A DNA stretch of 23,948 nucleotides, taken from assembly GCA_964531335.1 (NCBI GenBank), contig CAZHEV010000023.1, positions 6,010 to 29,957 on the forward strand, written 5' to 3'. Shown one piece after another: positions 5,095 to 13,742 of the stretch. How positions within the stretch are numbered: the first letter of the stretch is position 1; every line of letters starts with the position of its first letter. Source of the DNA: CAZHEV01 sp964531335 [NCBI: uncultured bacterium]. Its GTDB lineage: Bacteria; Eisenbacteria; RBG-16-71-46; CAZHEV01. A program made the translations under genes and the position numbers. The notes under the pieces were generated by a model that searched no databases, was not told where the DNA came from, and saw nothing but the letters and a program-made list of their open reading frames with translations.

Positions 5095-7634
5095 AAGACA
5101 AGATACCGCCGAGGCGAGATCGCCGATCCAAGGTCACCGAAGCGGAGAGGATAGTAGAGGCGATAAAGAACGGGCAGGCCGACGCCATAATCGGCAAGGA
5201 GCATGTCCTCGTACTGCGTCTCAAAGAAGCGGAACAGGGCCTGCGCGAGCGCGAGAAGCGTTATCGCGGTTTCGTGGAAAGAAATCCGGATCCGGTGTTC
5301 TGTGTCGACACCACGGGGAAGTTTCTCGAGGTGAACCTTGCCGCGAGCAAGGTGTCCGGCCGCGCGCCGGAAGAGCTTCTGCGTATGAGATGGCGGGACC
5401 TTTGCCATCCGGATTTCCTGGATGCAACTATGCGTGCATTCAAGGCGGCACTGGACGGGGAGTCCCGTGGCGTCGAAACCGCTATCATCCATAAGGACGG
5501 AAGCCTCGTGAACCTGTACCTGACGGGGGGCCCGATGGTGGTGGGTGACCGGACGCAGGGGGTCTTCGTGATCGCCCACAATCTCACCGAGTTCAAGAAG
5601 GCCGAGGAGAGTCTTCTTGAGTATCAGGCCGAGTTGGAGCAGCAGAATGAGGAGCTTCGCCGGGCGCAGGCTGAGCTTTCCGAGGCGCGCAATCAGTACT
5701 TCGAGCTGTACGAGTTGGCCCCGGTCGGTTACCTGACACTCGATGCCGGTCAAGTGATCCGGCAGGCAAACCTCGCGGCGGCCTCTCTCTTCGGGAGGGA
5801 GCGCAGGAATATAGTCGGTGAGCGCTTGGAGAAGATCGTGGCGTTCGAGGACAGGGATTTGTGCCACGTGCATCTGCGCGAGGTGGCGGCTGAGAGGTCG
5901 AAGAAGGTATGCGAGCTGCGCCTGCTCGGCTCCGGCGACTCCATCTTCTGGGGGTCGATGGAGACGGTGGCGGTGGGCGGCGCTTTCTTCGCGGGGACCG
6001 ACGCCTATAGGGTGACGATAACCGATGTGACCGCCCGCAAAGAGTTCCAGCGCCAATTCGAGATCCAGCAGCAGAGGCTGCGCTTGGCCGTGGAGAGCGG
6101 GGGCATAGGGCTCTGGGAAAGGGACCTGCGCGCGGAGAAGGTGCTGTGGAGCGATAGCCTATTCGATCTTCTGGGACTGGAACGCGGCTCCCACGTCGGG
6201 GGCGAGGATTTCTTCAAGCACATACATGAGGAAGATCGCCACCGGGTGCGACGGCACGCCAGAAAATGGTTTTCCGCAGGCGGAGAGTTCAGGGACGAGT
6301 TCCGGATAGTCCGTGCCGATGACGGGAGGGTCCGGTGGTTCGCGGCCGTTGGGCGCACCTACAATGACAGCGACGGCCGTCCCCTGAGGGCGGCGGGAGT
6401 GAATATCGACATCACGGATCGCAAGGAACTCGAGGAGGAGCGCCGCAGGACGAACGAGATGCTGGAGAGGCGCGTGGCCGAGCAGACGGCCGAAGTCCGG
6501 CAGCAAGCGGACCAGCTCCGGGGGCTGGCCGTTCAGCTGGGCGAGACGGAGCAGCGAGAGCGCAGGCGCCTGGCTCAGGTCCTTCACGATCACATACAGC
6601 AGCTAATCGTCGCCGCACGGATGCAGGTGAGTTGGATCGAGCATGACAATGATCCGGAACGGCTGCGTACCACGGTGCAGGCGGTGGACGCCATCCTACA
6701 CGAGGCCCTCGAGGCATCGCGTTCGCTGGCGATCGATCTGAGTCCCCCCGTGCTCCAGGAGACGGGTCTTGTCGGAGCGCTGAGCTGGCTCGCCTCCAGG
6801 ATGAAGGAAAGAAACCAGTTCACGGTCAACCTGCGCGCCGGCAACAACGCCGAGCCGGAAACGGAACAGGTAAGGTTCCTGATCTTCGAGTGCGCGCGGG
6901 AGCTCCTCCTGAACGTGATGAAGCACGCCGGCGTTCGAGAGGCGGACCTCAGCCTGGTCCGGGTAAGAGACGATCGGTTAACCTTGGTAGTACGCGACAA
7001 GGGCAAGGGCTTCGATCCGGGCGAGTTGACGGCCCGCAGTTACAGCAATCCCAGCTTCGGCCTCTTCAACATTCAGCAACGACTCTCCCACGTAGGCGGC
7101 TCTGTTGAGATCGACGCGGCGCCCGGCAGGGGCACGAGGGTTTCCGTGGTCGTGCCCGCCGACGGAGCGCAATCCGAGGGCGATGAGGCGCTCGAAACCG
7201 CGGGGCGGGGGGACCTCGGACGGAAAAGCGGCGAGAGGCGAGAGGCCGACACGTGTCGAGTCCTCATCGTGGACGACCATAAGATTATGCGGGAAGGTCT
7301 GGTGACCCTGCTCGAGTTCGAAAGAGACATGGAAGTGGCCGGCGAGGCCGGGGACGGGGCGCGGGCGATAGAGCTCGCCGGGGAGCTGAGGCCCGACGTC
7401 GTGGTCATGGACGTGAGTCTGGGCGAGATGGGCGGCGTGGAGGCAACTCAGCGCATCGTGTCGAAGAACCCGGAGATCAAAGTCATCGGCCTGTCCATGC
7501 ACAGCGACAGGAACATTGCGATCGCCATGCGGGAGGCCGGCGCAGTCGCCTACCTCACGAAGTCCGAGCTTTCCGGCGATCTGATCGCCACCATTCGGGC
7601 CTGCCACAAGGGATCCTCTCCGCCAATCAGATAG
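5091..7634 (+). CDS. Hybrid sensor histidine kinase: three PAS domains, HisKA_3, HATPase, receiver
   Basis: The 847-residue cytosolic protein has no membrane segment. Order: short N-terminal helix, PAS1 (about 51-175, RYRGFVERNPDPVFCVD), coiled coil (about 165-205), PAS2 (about 205-320, YFELYELAPVGYLTLD), PAS3 with PAC (about 325-450), a long coiled coil, a NarL/DegS-type HisKA_3 H-box (RRRLAQVLHDHIQQ) with phospho-acceptor H499, an HATPase with N-box N608 (LLLNVMKHAG), DKGKGFDP and FGLFNIQQRL boxes, then a NarL-type receiver (about 723-840) with DD near its start and phospho-acceptor D774, but no DNA-binding domain. The PAS domains resemble small-molecule or redox sensors; ligands are unknown. 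Unlike SasA it has no KaiB-fold sensor domain. Start overlaps the kaiB stop. Its 3' end overlaps the convergent MBL gene by 8 bases. Confidence 0.93.
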   Translation: MKDKIPPRRDRRSKVTEAERIVEAIKNGQADAIIGKEHVLVLRLKEAEQGLREREKRYRGFVERNPDPVFCVDTTGKFLEVNLAASKVSGRAPEELLRMRWRDLCHPDFLDATMRAFKAALDGESRGVETAIIHKDGSLVNLYLTGGPMVVGDRTQGVFVIAHNLTEFKKAEESLLEYQAELEQQNEELRRAQAELSEARNQYFELYELAPVGYLTLDAGQVIRQANLAAASLFGRERRNIVGERLEKIVAFEDRDLCHVHLREVAAERSKKVCELRLLGSGDSIFWGSMETVAVGGAFFAGTDAYRVTITDVTARKEFQRQFEIQQQRLRLAVESGGIGLWERDLRAEKVLWSDSLFDLLGLERGSHVGGEDFFKHIHEEDRHRVRRHARKWFSAGGEFRDEFRIVRADDGRVRWFAAVGRTYNDSDGRPLRAAGVNIDITDRKELEEERRRTNEMLERRVAEQTAEVRQQADQLRGLAVQLGETEQRERRRLAQVLHDHIQQLIVAARMQVSWIEHDNDPERLRTTVQAVDAILHEALEASRSLAIDLSPPVLQETGLVGALSWLASRMKERNQFTVNLRAGNNAEPETEQVRFLIFECARELLLNVMKHAGVREADLSLVRVRDDRLTLVVRDKGKGFDPGELTARSYSNPSFGLFNIQQRLSHVGGSVEIDAAPGRGTRVSVVVPADGAQSEGDEALETAGRGDLGRKSGERREADTCRVLIVDDHKIMREGLVTLLEFERDMEVAGEAGDGARAIELAGELRPDVVVMDVSLGEMGGVEATQRIVSKNPEIKVIGLSMHSDRNIAIAMREAGAVAYLTKSELSGDLIATIRACHKGSSPPIR

Positions 7635-8328
7635 CGATGTCCAGCCCGTCGTAGCCTACGGTCAACTCGACGCCCTCCTCGCGGCCTATCTTTCTTATCT
7701 TCTTGCGGGCCGCGTTCACGTCCTTATACAGCCACGATCCGAAGTGGACGAGTACTATGCGGTCGGTGAACTCGGCGAAGGTGCTTACCAGGCGTGCCAT
7801 TCCGGCGTGCCCGTAGATGTTCCCCGTGCGCTTGTCGCGCCTGACCATGCCGGACCTGCGGATGAAGCTGCCCTCGGTGATCACGAGGTCGATATTCTTG
7901 AAGTACCTGTGATACCACTTCTTGATCCAGATCAGGTCCCCCGTGTAGAGAAGCGTTCGGCCGCCTCGGGAGACCAGGAGCGCGTGCGACTCGACCTTCT
8001 GGCTGTGGATTGTAGGAACCGCACGAACCCGGTATCCGCCTATCCTACCCGCGCCGGAGAACTTCTTGACCCTTATGCCGCCCCTGCGGTACGGCTCGGG
8101 GCCGTACATGGGCACTTCGATCTTAGGGGCGCGTTCGGGATCGCGCACGAAGAACGCGTGGTCTGGATGGAGGTGGCTGAAAACTATGTTGCCGGGTTCG
8201 TGGCGGAGAAACTCCTGTTCGCCCAGGTCCAACATCAACCGGCCGTCCACCAGTATGCCGGACTGCTTCGAGTGATAGGGCGCCGACTCGTCTATTTCCC
8301 CGCGGGTGCCCAGAATCTGGATCTTCAT
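7627..8328 (-). CDS. Metallo-beta-lactamase-fold hydrolase
   Basis: The 233-residue protein (from MKIQILGTRGEID) has the MBL-fold metal motif HLHPDH near residue 53-58, a second His in PTIHSQKVESH, the bridging Asp in LLYTGDL and the late His in LVHFGSW, so a dinuclear metal site appears complete. The overall layout is like PhnP/RNase Z-related phosphodiesterases, but the substrate cannot be set. An in-frame ATG two codons upstream (8334) is also possible; I chose 8328 because a -10 element (TATCTT, 8340-8335) ends just 7 bases before it, which suggests a leaderless transcript starting at this codon. It is the only gene on the minus strand that I can support and overlaps the 3' end of the sensor kinase tail to tail. 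Confidence 0.88.
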   Translation of the reverse strand: MKIQILGTRGEIDESAPYHSKQSGILVDGRLMLDLGEQEFLRHEPGNIVFSHLHPDHAFFVRDPERAPKIEVPMYGPEPYRRGGIRVKKFSGAGRIGGYRVRAVPTIHSQKVESHALLVSRGGRTLLYTGDLIWIKKWYHRYFKNIDLVITEGSFIRRSGMVRRDKRTGNIYGHAGMARLVSTFAEFTDRIVLVHFGSWLYKDVNAARKKIRKIGREEGVELTVGYDGLDIAI

Positions 8329-8334
8329 GCCCAT

Positions 8335-8363
8335 AAGATAGGGGACGGCGGGCTCGCGGTCAA
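8335..8363 (-). promoter_or_regulatory. Sigma70-type promoter of the MBL-fold gene, probably leaderless
   Basis: On the minus strand TTGACC (8363-8358), a 17-base spacer (8357-8341) and TATCTT (8340-8335) give a good -35/-10 pair. Initiation 6-7 bases past the -10 would fall at or next to the A of the ATG at 8328, leaving no room for a ribosome site. A second copy of the -35-proximal sequence lies upstream. Confidence 0.6.
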
Positions 8364-8397
8364 ATGGGAGAGGACCGCCGGCTCGGCGTCAAATGGG
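8351..8397. repeat. Imperfect direct repeat overlapping the MBL promoter -35
   Basis: Two 18-base copies, GGCTCGCGGTCAAATGGG at 8351-8368 and GGCTCGGCGTCAAATGGG at 8380-8397, differ at two positions and are 29 bases apart start to start. The proximal copy contains the -35 hexamer on the minus strand. This could be a pair of operator sites or a chance local duplication. Confidence 0.55.
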
Positions 8398-8584
8398 CCC
8401 GCCCGCGGACTCGGCCACGCGCGGGCTCGCTTTTCAGCATGGCGAATTCTCCACAATCTGCTATTTTTAGATCAATTGATAAGAGGCTACTTGCCGCCCG
8501 CTGCGTCAAACTGTCCTTGTCCTGGGCGGTCGTTTCGCCGGAGGCCGTAGAGGGCGGCGGGCGACGGAGGAAAGGGGGCGAGAC

Positions 8585-9379
8585 ATGCCTGAGCTGCCCG
8601 ACGTTCAGGTGATGCGGGAATACCTCGATGCCACATCGCTGCACCGTAAGATCCGAGCTGTGAGGATAAGCAGGGAGCGTGATATTCTGGACGGAGTCTC
8701 ACGGAGGCGGTTGACGGATGAGCTCGAGGGAGCCAAGCTCGAAAAGACCCATCGCCATGGCAAGTACCTCTTCGCCCGTCTCTCGTCCGGGGGCTGGCTG
8801 ATGCTTCATTTCGGTATGACGGGTTATCTCGATTTCGCCAAGGATGATGATTTGCCCGAGCACTGGCGTCTGTTACTGAGCTTCGACCGCGGCCGGCGCC
8901 TCGCCTACGTCTGCCGGCGACTTCTGGGCAAGGTGTCTCTCGTGGACGAGCCGGCAACGCTGATCGAGAAGGTGGGTCTGGGCCCGGACGCCCTGTCCGA
9001 TGATCTCGACCGCGAAACTTTCGAGGAGCGGGTGATCGAGAGGCGTGGTAAGGCGAAGAGCACGCTCATGAATCAAGGGGTGATCGCCGGGATCGGAAAC
9101 GTATACTCCGACGAGATACTCTTTCACGCGCGTGTTCACCCTGGGCGCGCGATGGGGGGCCTCGGCTCCAAGGAGCGCTCGGCGCTGTACCGCGAGATGA
9201 AGAGGGTGCTCCGCAAGGCCATCGAGTGCCGCGCCGATTCCGAGAAGATGCCGCGATCCTGGATAACCCCGCGCAGGGGCGATGACGGCCGCTGCCCCGT
9301 CTGCGGGGGCTCGCTCGAACAGGTGAAGATCTCGGGCAGGACCGCGTACCTATGCGCCAAACGGCAGCGAAAGAGCTAG
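8585..9379 (+). CDS. mutM: Formamidopyrimidine-DNA glycosylase (Fpg/MutM family), degenerate zinc finger
   Basis: The 264-residue protein starts MPELPDV; after Met removal Pro is the Schiff-base nucleophile and the next Glu is catalytic, as in all Fpg/Nei enzymes. K60 in HRHGKYL matches the conserved catalytic-site Lys, and GIGNVYSDE (N172) is the helix-two-turn-helix DNA-phosphate contact. The C-terminal zinc finger begins CPVC, has the normal 16-residue spacing and the third Cys (YLCAKRQ), but the fourth Cys is replaced by Arg. The enzyme removes oxidised purines such as 8-oxoguanine and nicks the abasic site. The start follows a GGAGG-AAAGGGGG stretch. It is divergent from the MBL gene across 250 bases that include an AT-rich patch (about 8445-8500). 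Confidence 0.93.
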   Translation: MPELPDVQVMREYLDATSLHRKIRAVRISRERDILDGVSRRRLTDELEGAKLEKTHRHGKYLFARLSSGGWLMLHFGMTGYLDFAKDDDLPEHWRLLLSFDRGRRLAYVCRRLLGKVSLVDEPATLIEKVGLGPDALSDDLDRETFEERVIERRGKAKSTLMNQGVIAGIGNVYSDEILFHARVHPGRAMGGLGSKERSALYREMKRVLRKAIECRADSEKMPRSWITPRRGDDGRCPVCGGSLEQVKISGRTAYLCAKRQRKS

Positions 9380-9454
9380 GGCTGTCATTGGACGCAGGCG
9401 TTGAATCCGAGCGCCGGCTCCGGCCGACCCGGAGGCTCGAGCCACGGAGTGGAC

Positions 9455-10315
9455 ATGCCAGATGACGCGTTCGGCATACTGCGATTCTTCGGCGATGTGA
9501 TCCGATTGTCGGCGCGGCACTTCCGCAGGGAGCGGGCGACCGAGGCGGCGGCGACCATCTCTTTCTTCGCGATCTTCTCCCTGTTTCCGATGCTGCTCGT
9601 GCTTACGGCCATAGGAGGAACGCTGGTCGACACCCTTCAAGCCGAGGAGAGGATCACCGACCTCATCGTCAACGTGTTTCCGATAGAGAGGGAGCTCATC
9701 CGAAGCAACCTGACGCACCTCGTGGACGTGCGCGGCGCCGTCAGCTTGATCGGTCTGGTCGTGCTCCTTTGGGCCGCGACCAATGCCTTCGACGCGCTCA
9801 TCAGGAACGTCAACCGTGCCTGGATCGACAGGCCCAGAAGGGGGATCATAAAAACCAGGCTCGCCGCGCTGGCCCTGGTCGGAGGCCTCGTGGCCCTGCT
9901 GTCTCTGTTCCTGCTGGCGAAGGCGGCGGTGGGCGTCATCACCGAGAAGGTGCCGGCCCGGGCGGCGGACACCTTCATGTCGCTGCTGCACGGCATCCCT
10001 TCGGACTTCCTGTTCTTCGTAGCGGCGTTCTTCATCTTGCTTGCGTTATACCGCCTGGGGCCCAGCACGAGAGTCAGGTGGATCGAGGCCATGATAGGAG
10101 CGGCGGCCGCGGCTCTGGCTTTCGTCGCGGCCACCGGCATATTCAGCTGGTATCTGGGGAGCGGCCTCGCGAGATACAACGTGATATATGGGTCCCTGGG
10201 AGCGTTTCTCGCGTTCCTTTCCTGGGTCTACATAGTGACCATGATAACGCTGGGGGGAGCGCACCTGGCGGCCGGCATCGGGACCTGCTGGAGGAAGGAG
10301 CGCGGCGAGGAGTGA
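9455..10315 (+). CDS. YihY/BrkB family inner-membrane protein
   Basis: The 286-residue protein fits the YihY/virulence factor BrkB family (often mislabelled ribonuclease BN). Visible family features are RRERATEAAATISFFAIFSLFPMLLVLTA near the N-terminus, VLLWAATNAFDALIRNVNRAW, and the late GAFLAFLSWVYIVTMITLGGAHLAA stretch. About six hydrophobic segments are expected. I start at ATG 9455, preceded by GGAG at 9446-9449; a TTG at 9401 in the same frame would add 18 Gly/Ser/Pro-rich residues that do not look like family sequence. The function of the family is unresolved. It lies 75 bases after mutM in the same direction and may be co-transcribed. Confidence 0.9.
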   Translation: MPDDAFGILRFFGDVIRLSARHFRRERATEAAATISFFAIFSLFPMLLVLTAIGGTLVDTLQAEERITDLIVNVFPIERELIRSNLTHLVDVRGAVSLIGLVVLLWAATNAFDALIRNVNRAWIDRPRRGIIKTRLAALALVGGLVALLSLFLLAKAAVGVITEKVPARAADTFMSLLHGIPSDFLFFVAAFFILLALYRLGPSTRVRWIEAMIGAAAAALAFVAATGIFSWYLGSGLARYNVIYGSLGAFLAFLSWVYIVTMITLGGAHLAAGIGTCWRKERGEE

Positions 10316-10613
10316 CGGCGCGCAAGCCTCGCGGACCTATGACTCCAAATTCCCTGGGTTGTTCCTTCATGGCCGGTTCCTCCCGTACCCTCACGTGGGC
10401 CTGCGATGCGGCGCTTGCGCGCCGAAGATCCGAGAGCGAACATATATGCCGCTCGGGATCGTAACCATAGGGGGATGCCCCATGCCGCCGCGGGCGGCGC
10501 AACTATTGCGTTGGAGGGCCGGGGCTTCTCTGCTACGGTGCGATGATAAGGCGCAGCCCGCGCCGGCGACGTCCGACCGCTCTCCCGGACTTCGAGCCAC
10601 GGGGAAGGCCAAA
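10316..10613. other. Intergenic region with two hairpins and a candidate promoter
   Basis: About 300 bases without a convincing gene. A hairpin CGGCGC-TTGC-GCGCCG at 10409-10424 and another GCCGCC-GCG-GGCGGC at 10484-10498 are strong GC stems without T tracts, and the first could end the YihY transcript. The downstream gene's frame is open upstream through this region, but that part does not look like protein. Confidence 0.45.
10511..10539 (+). promoter_or_regulatory. Candidate promoter for the ADP-ribosylglycohydrolase gene
   Basis: TTGGAG (10511-10516), a 17-base spacer and TACGGT (10534-10539) fit the loose TTGnnn-17-TAnnnT pattern. The expected transcript start is about 70 bases before the coding start. 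Both hexamers are imperfect, so this is tentative. Confidence 0.35.
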
Positions 10614-11393
10614 ATGCTGGGTGCCATCGTCGGGGACATAATCGGCTCGGTCCACGAGTTCACAGGTACGAAGAAGGCCGACTTCCCTCTCTTCGAAGAA
10701 GGCTCCACCTTTACAGATGACACGGTCCTCACGGTGGCCGTGGCGGATTGCCTGCTTACGGGCGCCTCCTACATAGACAAGCTCCATGAGTACACCCGGG
10801 CTTATCCGAATCGCGGCTACGGCGCCGGGTTTTTCCGTTGGGCCACGTCCGGGTCGCGCGAGCCTTACAACAGTTGGGGCAATGGGGCCGCCATGCGAGT
10901 CAGCCCGGTGGGTTTCGCCGGTGAAAGCCTCGAGGGCGTGCTCACCGAGGCGAGGCGAAGCGCGGAGGTAACGCACAACCACCCGGAGGGAATAAGGGGC
11001 GCTCAGGCTACGGCGGTGGCCATCCACCTGGCGCGCCGTGGCGAGTCCAAGGAGGGGATCCGGAGAAGAGTGCGCGAGATGTTCGGGTACGACCTGGATC
11101 GAACGGTGGAGGACATCCGGCCCGACTACTCCTTCGATCCGTCATGTCAGGGGACTGTGCCCGAGGCCCTCGTCGCCTTTCTGGATTCGGATGACTACGA
11201 GCACGCCGTGCGCCTTGCGGTGTCGCTTGGCGGAGACGCGGACACCCTGGCGTGCATTACAGGCGGCATAGCGGAGGCCTATTACGGCGGAGTGCCTGAG
11301 GAGATCGCGAATCAAGGGCTGGCCCTGCTAGAGACGGGGCTGCGGGAGACGGTCACCCGTTTTCGCGCCACCTTCGGGATCGCCGGAGGGTGA
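10614..11393 (+). CDS. ADP-ribosylglycohydrolase family protein (DraG-like)
   Basis: The 259-residue protein begins MLGAIVGDIIGSVHEF, the classic N-terminus of the family, followed by the metal-binding TFTDDTVLT block (about residues 36-44), the GNGAAMRVSPVGF block in the middle, and the second metal motif SLGGDADTLACITGGIAEAYYG near residues 204-225. All the acidic metal-binding motifs are present, so it should be an active binuclear-magnesium hydrolase that removes ADP-ribose from proteins or small molecules. No dinitrogenase or DraT gene is near, so a nitrogenase role is not suggested. The ATG at 10614 follows GGGGAAGG; earlier in-frame starts (from 10359) would add non-family sequence. 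Confidence 0.92.
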   Translation: MLGAIVGDIIGSVHEFTGTKKADFPLFEEGSTFTDDTVLTVAVADCLLTGASYIDKLHEYTRAYPNRGYGAGFFRWATSGSREPYNSWGNGAAMRVSPVGFAGESLEGVLTEARRSAEVTHNHPEGIRGAQATAVAIHLARRGESKEGIRRRVREMFGYDLDRTVEDIRPDYSFDPSCQGTVPEALVAFLDSDDYEHAVRLAVSLGGDADTLACITGGIAEAYYGGVPEEIANQGLALLETGLRETVTRFRATFGIAGG

Positions 11394-11431
11394 GATGCGA
11401 AGGGTGGAGCCATCGCTCCGTCCGGGCGACG

Positions 11432-11557
11432 GATCCGGAGTCACTCCGCCGGCATCTGAACTTCCCCTGGCATCCGCATCGTGGGATCGAGACGATCACC
11501 TATGTACTGTCCGGTGACGTCGAGCACGGCGACAGCCTCGGCACTCATGGCGCCGGC
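11432..11557 (+). pseudogene. Pirin gene remnant
   Basis: A short open frame (from GTG 11390 to its stop at 11587) encodes a segment that matches the pirin cupin core: [20 protein letters not shown] then EHGDSLG. The HxHxxxE metal motif of pirin is in it. Only about 40 residues of a roughly 230-290 residue family remain; the usual N-terminal part and everything after GDSLG are gone, and the frame runs into unrelated sequence ending GAWERT. The true DUF255 gene begins in another frame right after. I take this as a deletion remnant rather than a functional small protein. Confidence 0.75.
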
Positions 11558-11591
11558 GGTTCGTCCGGCGCATGGGAAAGGACGTGATCAG

Positions 11592-13742
11592 TTGCGCGAG
11601 CCATTACCGCCCAAGGAAGAGATCGCGAAGCTTCCCCCCGACGGCGGCCCGAAATACAACCGCTTGATCCATGAGAAAAGCCCCTATCTCCTGCAACACG
11701 CAGCAAACCCCGTGGACTGGTACCCTTGGGGCGACGAGGCTTTCGTGACCGCCAGGTCGCTCGAAAAGCCCATCTTCCTCTCCATAGGATATTCCACATG
11801 CCACTGGTGCCACGTGATGGAGCGGGAGAGCTTCGAGGACGAGCAGGTAGCCTCCCTGCTGAACGAGCACTTCGTGTGCATCAAGGTCGATCGCGAGGAG
11901 CGGCCGGACGTGGACCACGTATACATGACGGCGACGCAGGCTCTTACAGGTCAGGGGGGCTGGCCGACCTCGATATTCATGACCCCCGACCGCAAGCCTT
12001 TCTTCGCGGGGACGTACTTTCCCAAGCACGGCATGGGCGGGCGCCCGGGCATGATGGATCTCGTGCGGCACATCGGAAGGCTCTGGAAGGAGCAGGCAGA
12101 GCGCCTGGAGGCCGACGCGGAACAGGCGACCCGCCAGCTCGAGGCATACGCCACGATGCCCGCAGGCGAAGGGGTGGATCTGGAGACGTTGAAATCGGCC
12201 TACGACGCTCTATCCCGGATGTTCGACCCGGAGCACGGAGGGTTCGGCACGGCGCCCAAGTTCCCCACCCCGCACGTGCTGACATTCCTGCTGCGCTACT
12301 GGGCGCGCACGGGCGAAGCTCATGCCCTGGCCATGGTGGAGAAGACGTTGAGCGAGATGCGCCTCGGAGGTCTGTTCGATCACGTAGGCTTCGGCTTCCA
12401 CCGGTACTCGACCGACCGGGTCTGGCTGCTTCCGCACTTCGAGAAAATGCTCTACGACCAGGCGCTTCTCGCGGTCGCCTACGTGGAGGCCTACCAGGCG
12501 ACCGGCAAGGAGCAGTACGCGCGTGTTGCGCGTGAGGTGCTGGCCTACGTGCTCCGGGACATGACCTCTCCACAGGGCGGCTTCTACTCCGCGGAGGACG
12601 CCGACAGCGAGGGCGAGGAGGGCCTGTTCTACCTGTGGTCCGCCAAGGAGCTCAAGGCCGTCCTGGGGTCGAGGGACGCCGATCTCTTCGTAAAGTTGTT
12701 CAACATAGAGCGGGGAGGCAACTTCAGGGACCAGACGACCGGCGAAAGGACGGGAAAGAGCATTCCGCATCTCAAGGCGCCCCTTGATGAGCTGGCCGAG
12801 AAGCACGGCTTCGACGCCCATGAGCTGAAGGCCCTGATCGCGAGCATGCGGGACAAGCTCTTCGAGGCCCGAGAGGGGCGGGTCCACCCTCTCAAGGACG
12901 ACAAGATCCTGACTGACTGGAACGGGCTCATGATCGCGTCGCTCTCGAAGGCGGGCCGCGTCCTGGGGGAGGAACGCTACACCACAGCCGCGTCCCGGGC
13001 GGCGGAGTTCGTGCTCGCCGAGCTGCGAGACGGCGACGGGCGCCTGTTGAAGCGCTATCGAAACGGCGACGCCGGGCTTCCAGCGCACCTGGACGATTAC
13101 GCCTTCATGACCTGGGGACTGCTCGAGCTGTACGAGTCCACATTCGAGGTTAAGCACCTGCGCGCGGCCGTCGAGCTCACCGATACCATGCTGGATCTGT
13201 TCTGGGACGACGACGGCGCGGGGCTTTACATGACGGCGGACGACGGCGAGAAGCTTCTCCTTCGGAGCAAGGAGGCCTACGACGGCGCCATCCCATCGGG
13301 GAACTCGGTCGCGGCGCTCAACCTGCTCAGGCTGCACCGGATGGTCGCTGAAGAAACCTACGGGTCGAGGGCCGAGGCGTTGCTGAAGGAGTTCTCGAGC
13401 CTCCTGGATCGCGGCCCTTCCGGGTTCTGCCAGTTGCTGAACGCGGCGGACTTCTCGATAGGCCCTTCGGTCGAGCTCGTCATTGCGGGCAAGGAGGGCG
13501 GCGAAGACGTCTCGCGCATGCTGGCCGCCGTCAGGCAGGCGTTCGCGCCGAACATGGTCGTTCTGTTCAGACCGGACGGCGAGGCGGACCCGGAGATCGC
13601 CGGACTGGCGGAGTACGCGCGGGAGCAGCGCGCGATCGAGGGAAAGGCCACCGCCTACGTGTGCAGGAACTTCGCCTGCAAGGCGCCCATGACGGACCCC
13701 TCCGAAGTGCTGGAGGATATAGGCGCGGCGAGGGCGGGCTGA
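11592..13742 (+). CDS. Thioredoxin domain-containing protein, DUF255/YyaL (SSP411-like)
   Basis: The 716-residue protein has an N-terminal thioredoxin-like DUF255 domain: [20 protein letters not shown], then [20 protein letters not shown] with a CxxC (CHWC) and a [13 protein letters not shown] block, and [12 protein letters not shown]. The rest is an (alpha/alpha)6-barrel related to sugar epimerases and glycosidases (blocks [18 protein letters not shown]-type, [14 protein letters not shown]). This is the conserved bacterial relative of SPATA20; the reaction is not known. Length agrees with the usual 650-720. I use TTG 11592, 9 bases after GGGAAAGGA; the frame is open to GTG 11481, but that part lies on the pirin remnant. 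Flanked by two gene remnants. Expected to be cytosolic. Confidence 0.85.
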   Translation: MREPLPPKEEIAKLPPDGGPKYNRLIHEKSPYLLQHAANPVDWYPWGDEAFVTARSLEKPIFLSIGYSTCHWCHVMERESFEDEQVASLLNEHFVCIKVDREERPDVDHVYMTATQALTGQGGWPTSIFMTPDRKPFFAGTYFPKHGMGGRPGMMDLVRHIGRLWKEQAERLEADAEQATRQLEAYATMPAGEGVDLETLKSAYDALSRMFDPEHGGFGTAPKFPTPHVLTFLLRYWARTGEAHALAMVEKTLSEMRLGGLFDHVGFGFHRYSTDRVWLLPHFEKMLYDQALLAVAYVEAYQATGKEQYARVAREVLAYVLRDMTSPQGGFYSAEDADSEGEEGLFYLWSAKELKAVLGSRDADLFVKLFNIERGGNFRDQTTGERTGKSIPHLKAPLDELAEKHGFDAHELKALIASMRDKLFEAREGRVHPLKDDKILTDWNGLMIASLSKAGRVLGEERYTTAASRAAEFVLAELRDGDGRLLKRYRNGDAGLPAHLDDYAFMTWGLLELYESTFEVKHLRAAVELTDTMLDLFWDDDGAGLYMTADDGEKLLLRSKEAYDGAIPSGNSVAALNLLRLHRMVAEETYGSRAEALLKEFSSLLDRGPSGFCQLLNAADFSIGPSVELVIAGKEGGEDVSRMLAAVRQAFAPNMVVLFRPDGEADPEIAGLAEYAREQRAIEGKATAYVCRNFACKAPMTDPSEVLEDIGAARAG

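Noticed and set aside
12210-13337. 375-aa minus-strand ORF inside the DUF255 gene
   Set aside because: A long shadow frame produced by high GC; the plus-strand product is a complete recognised family.
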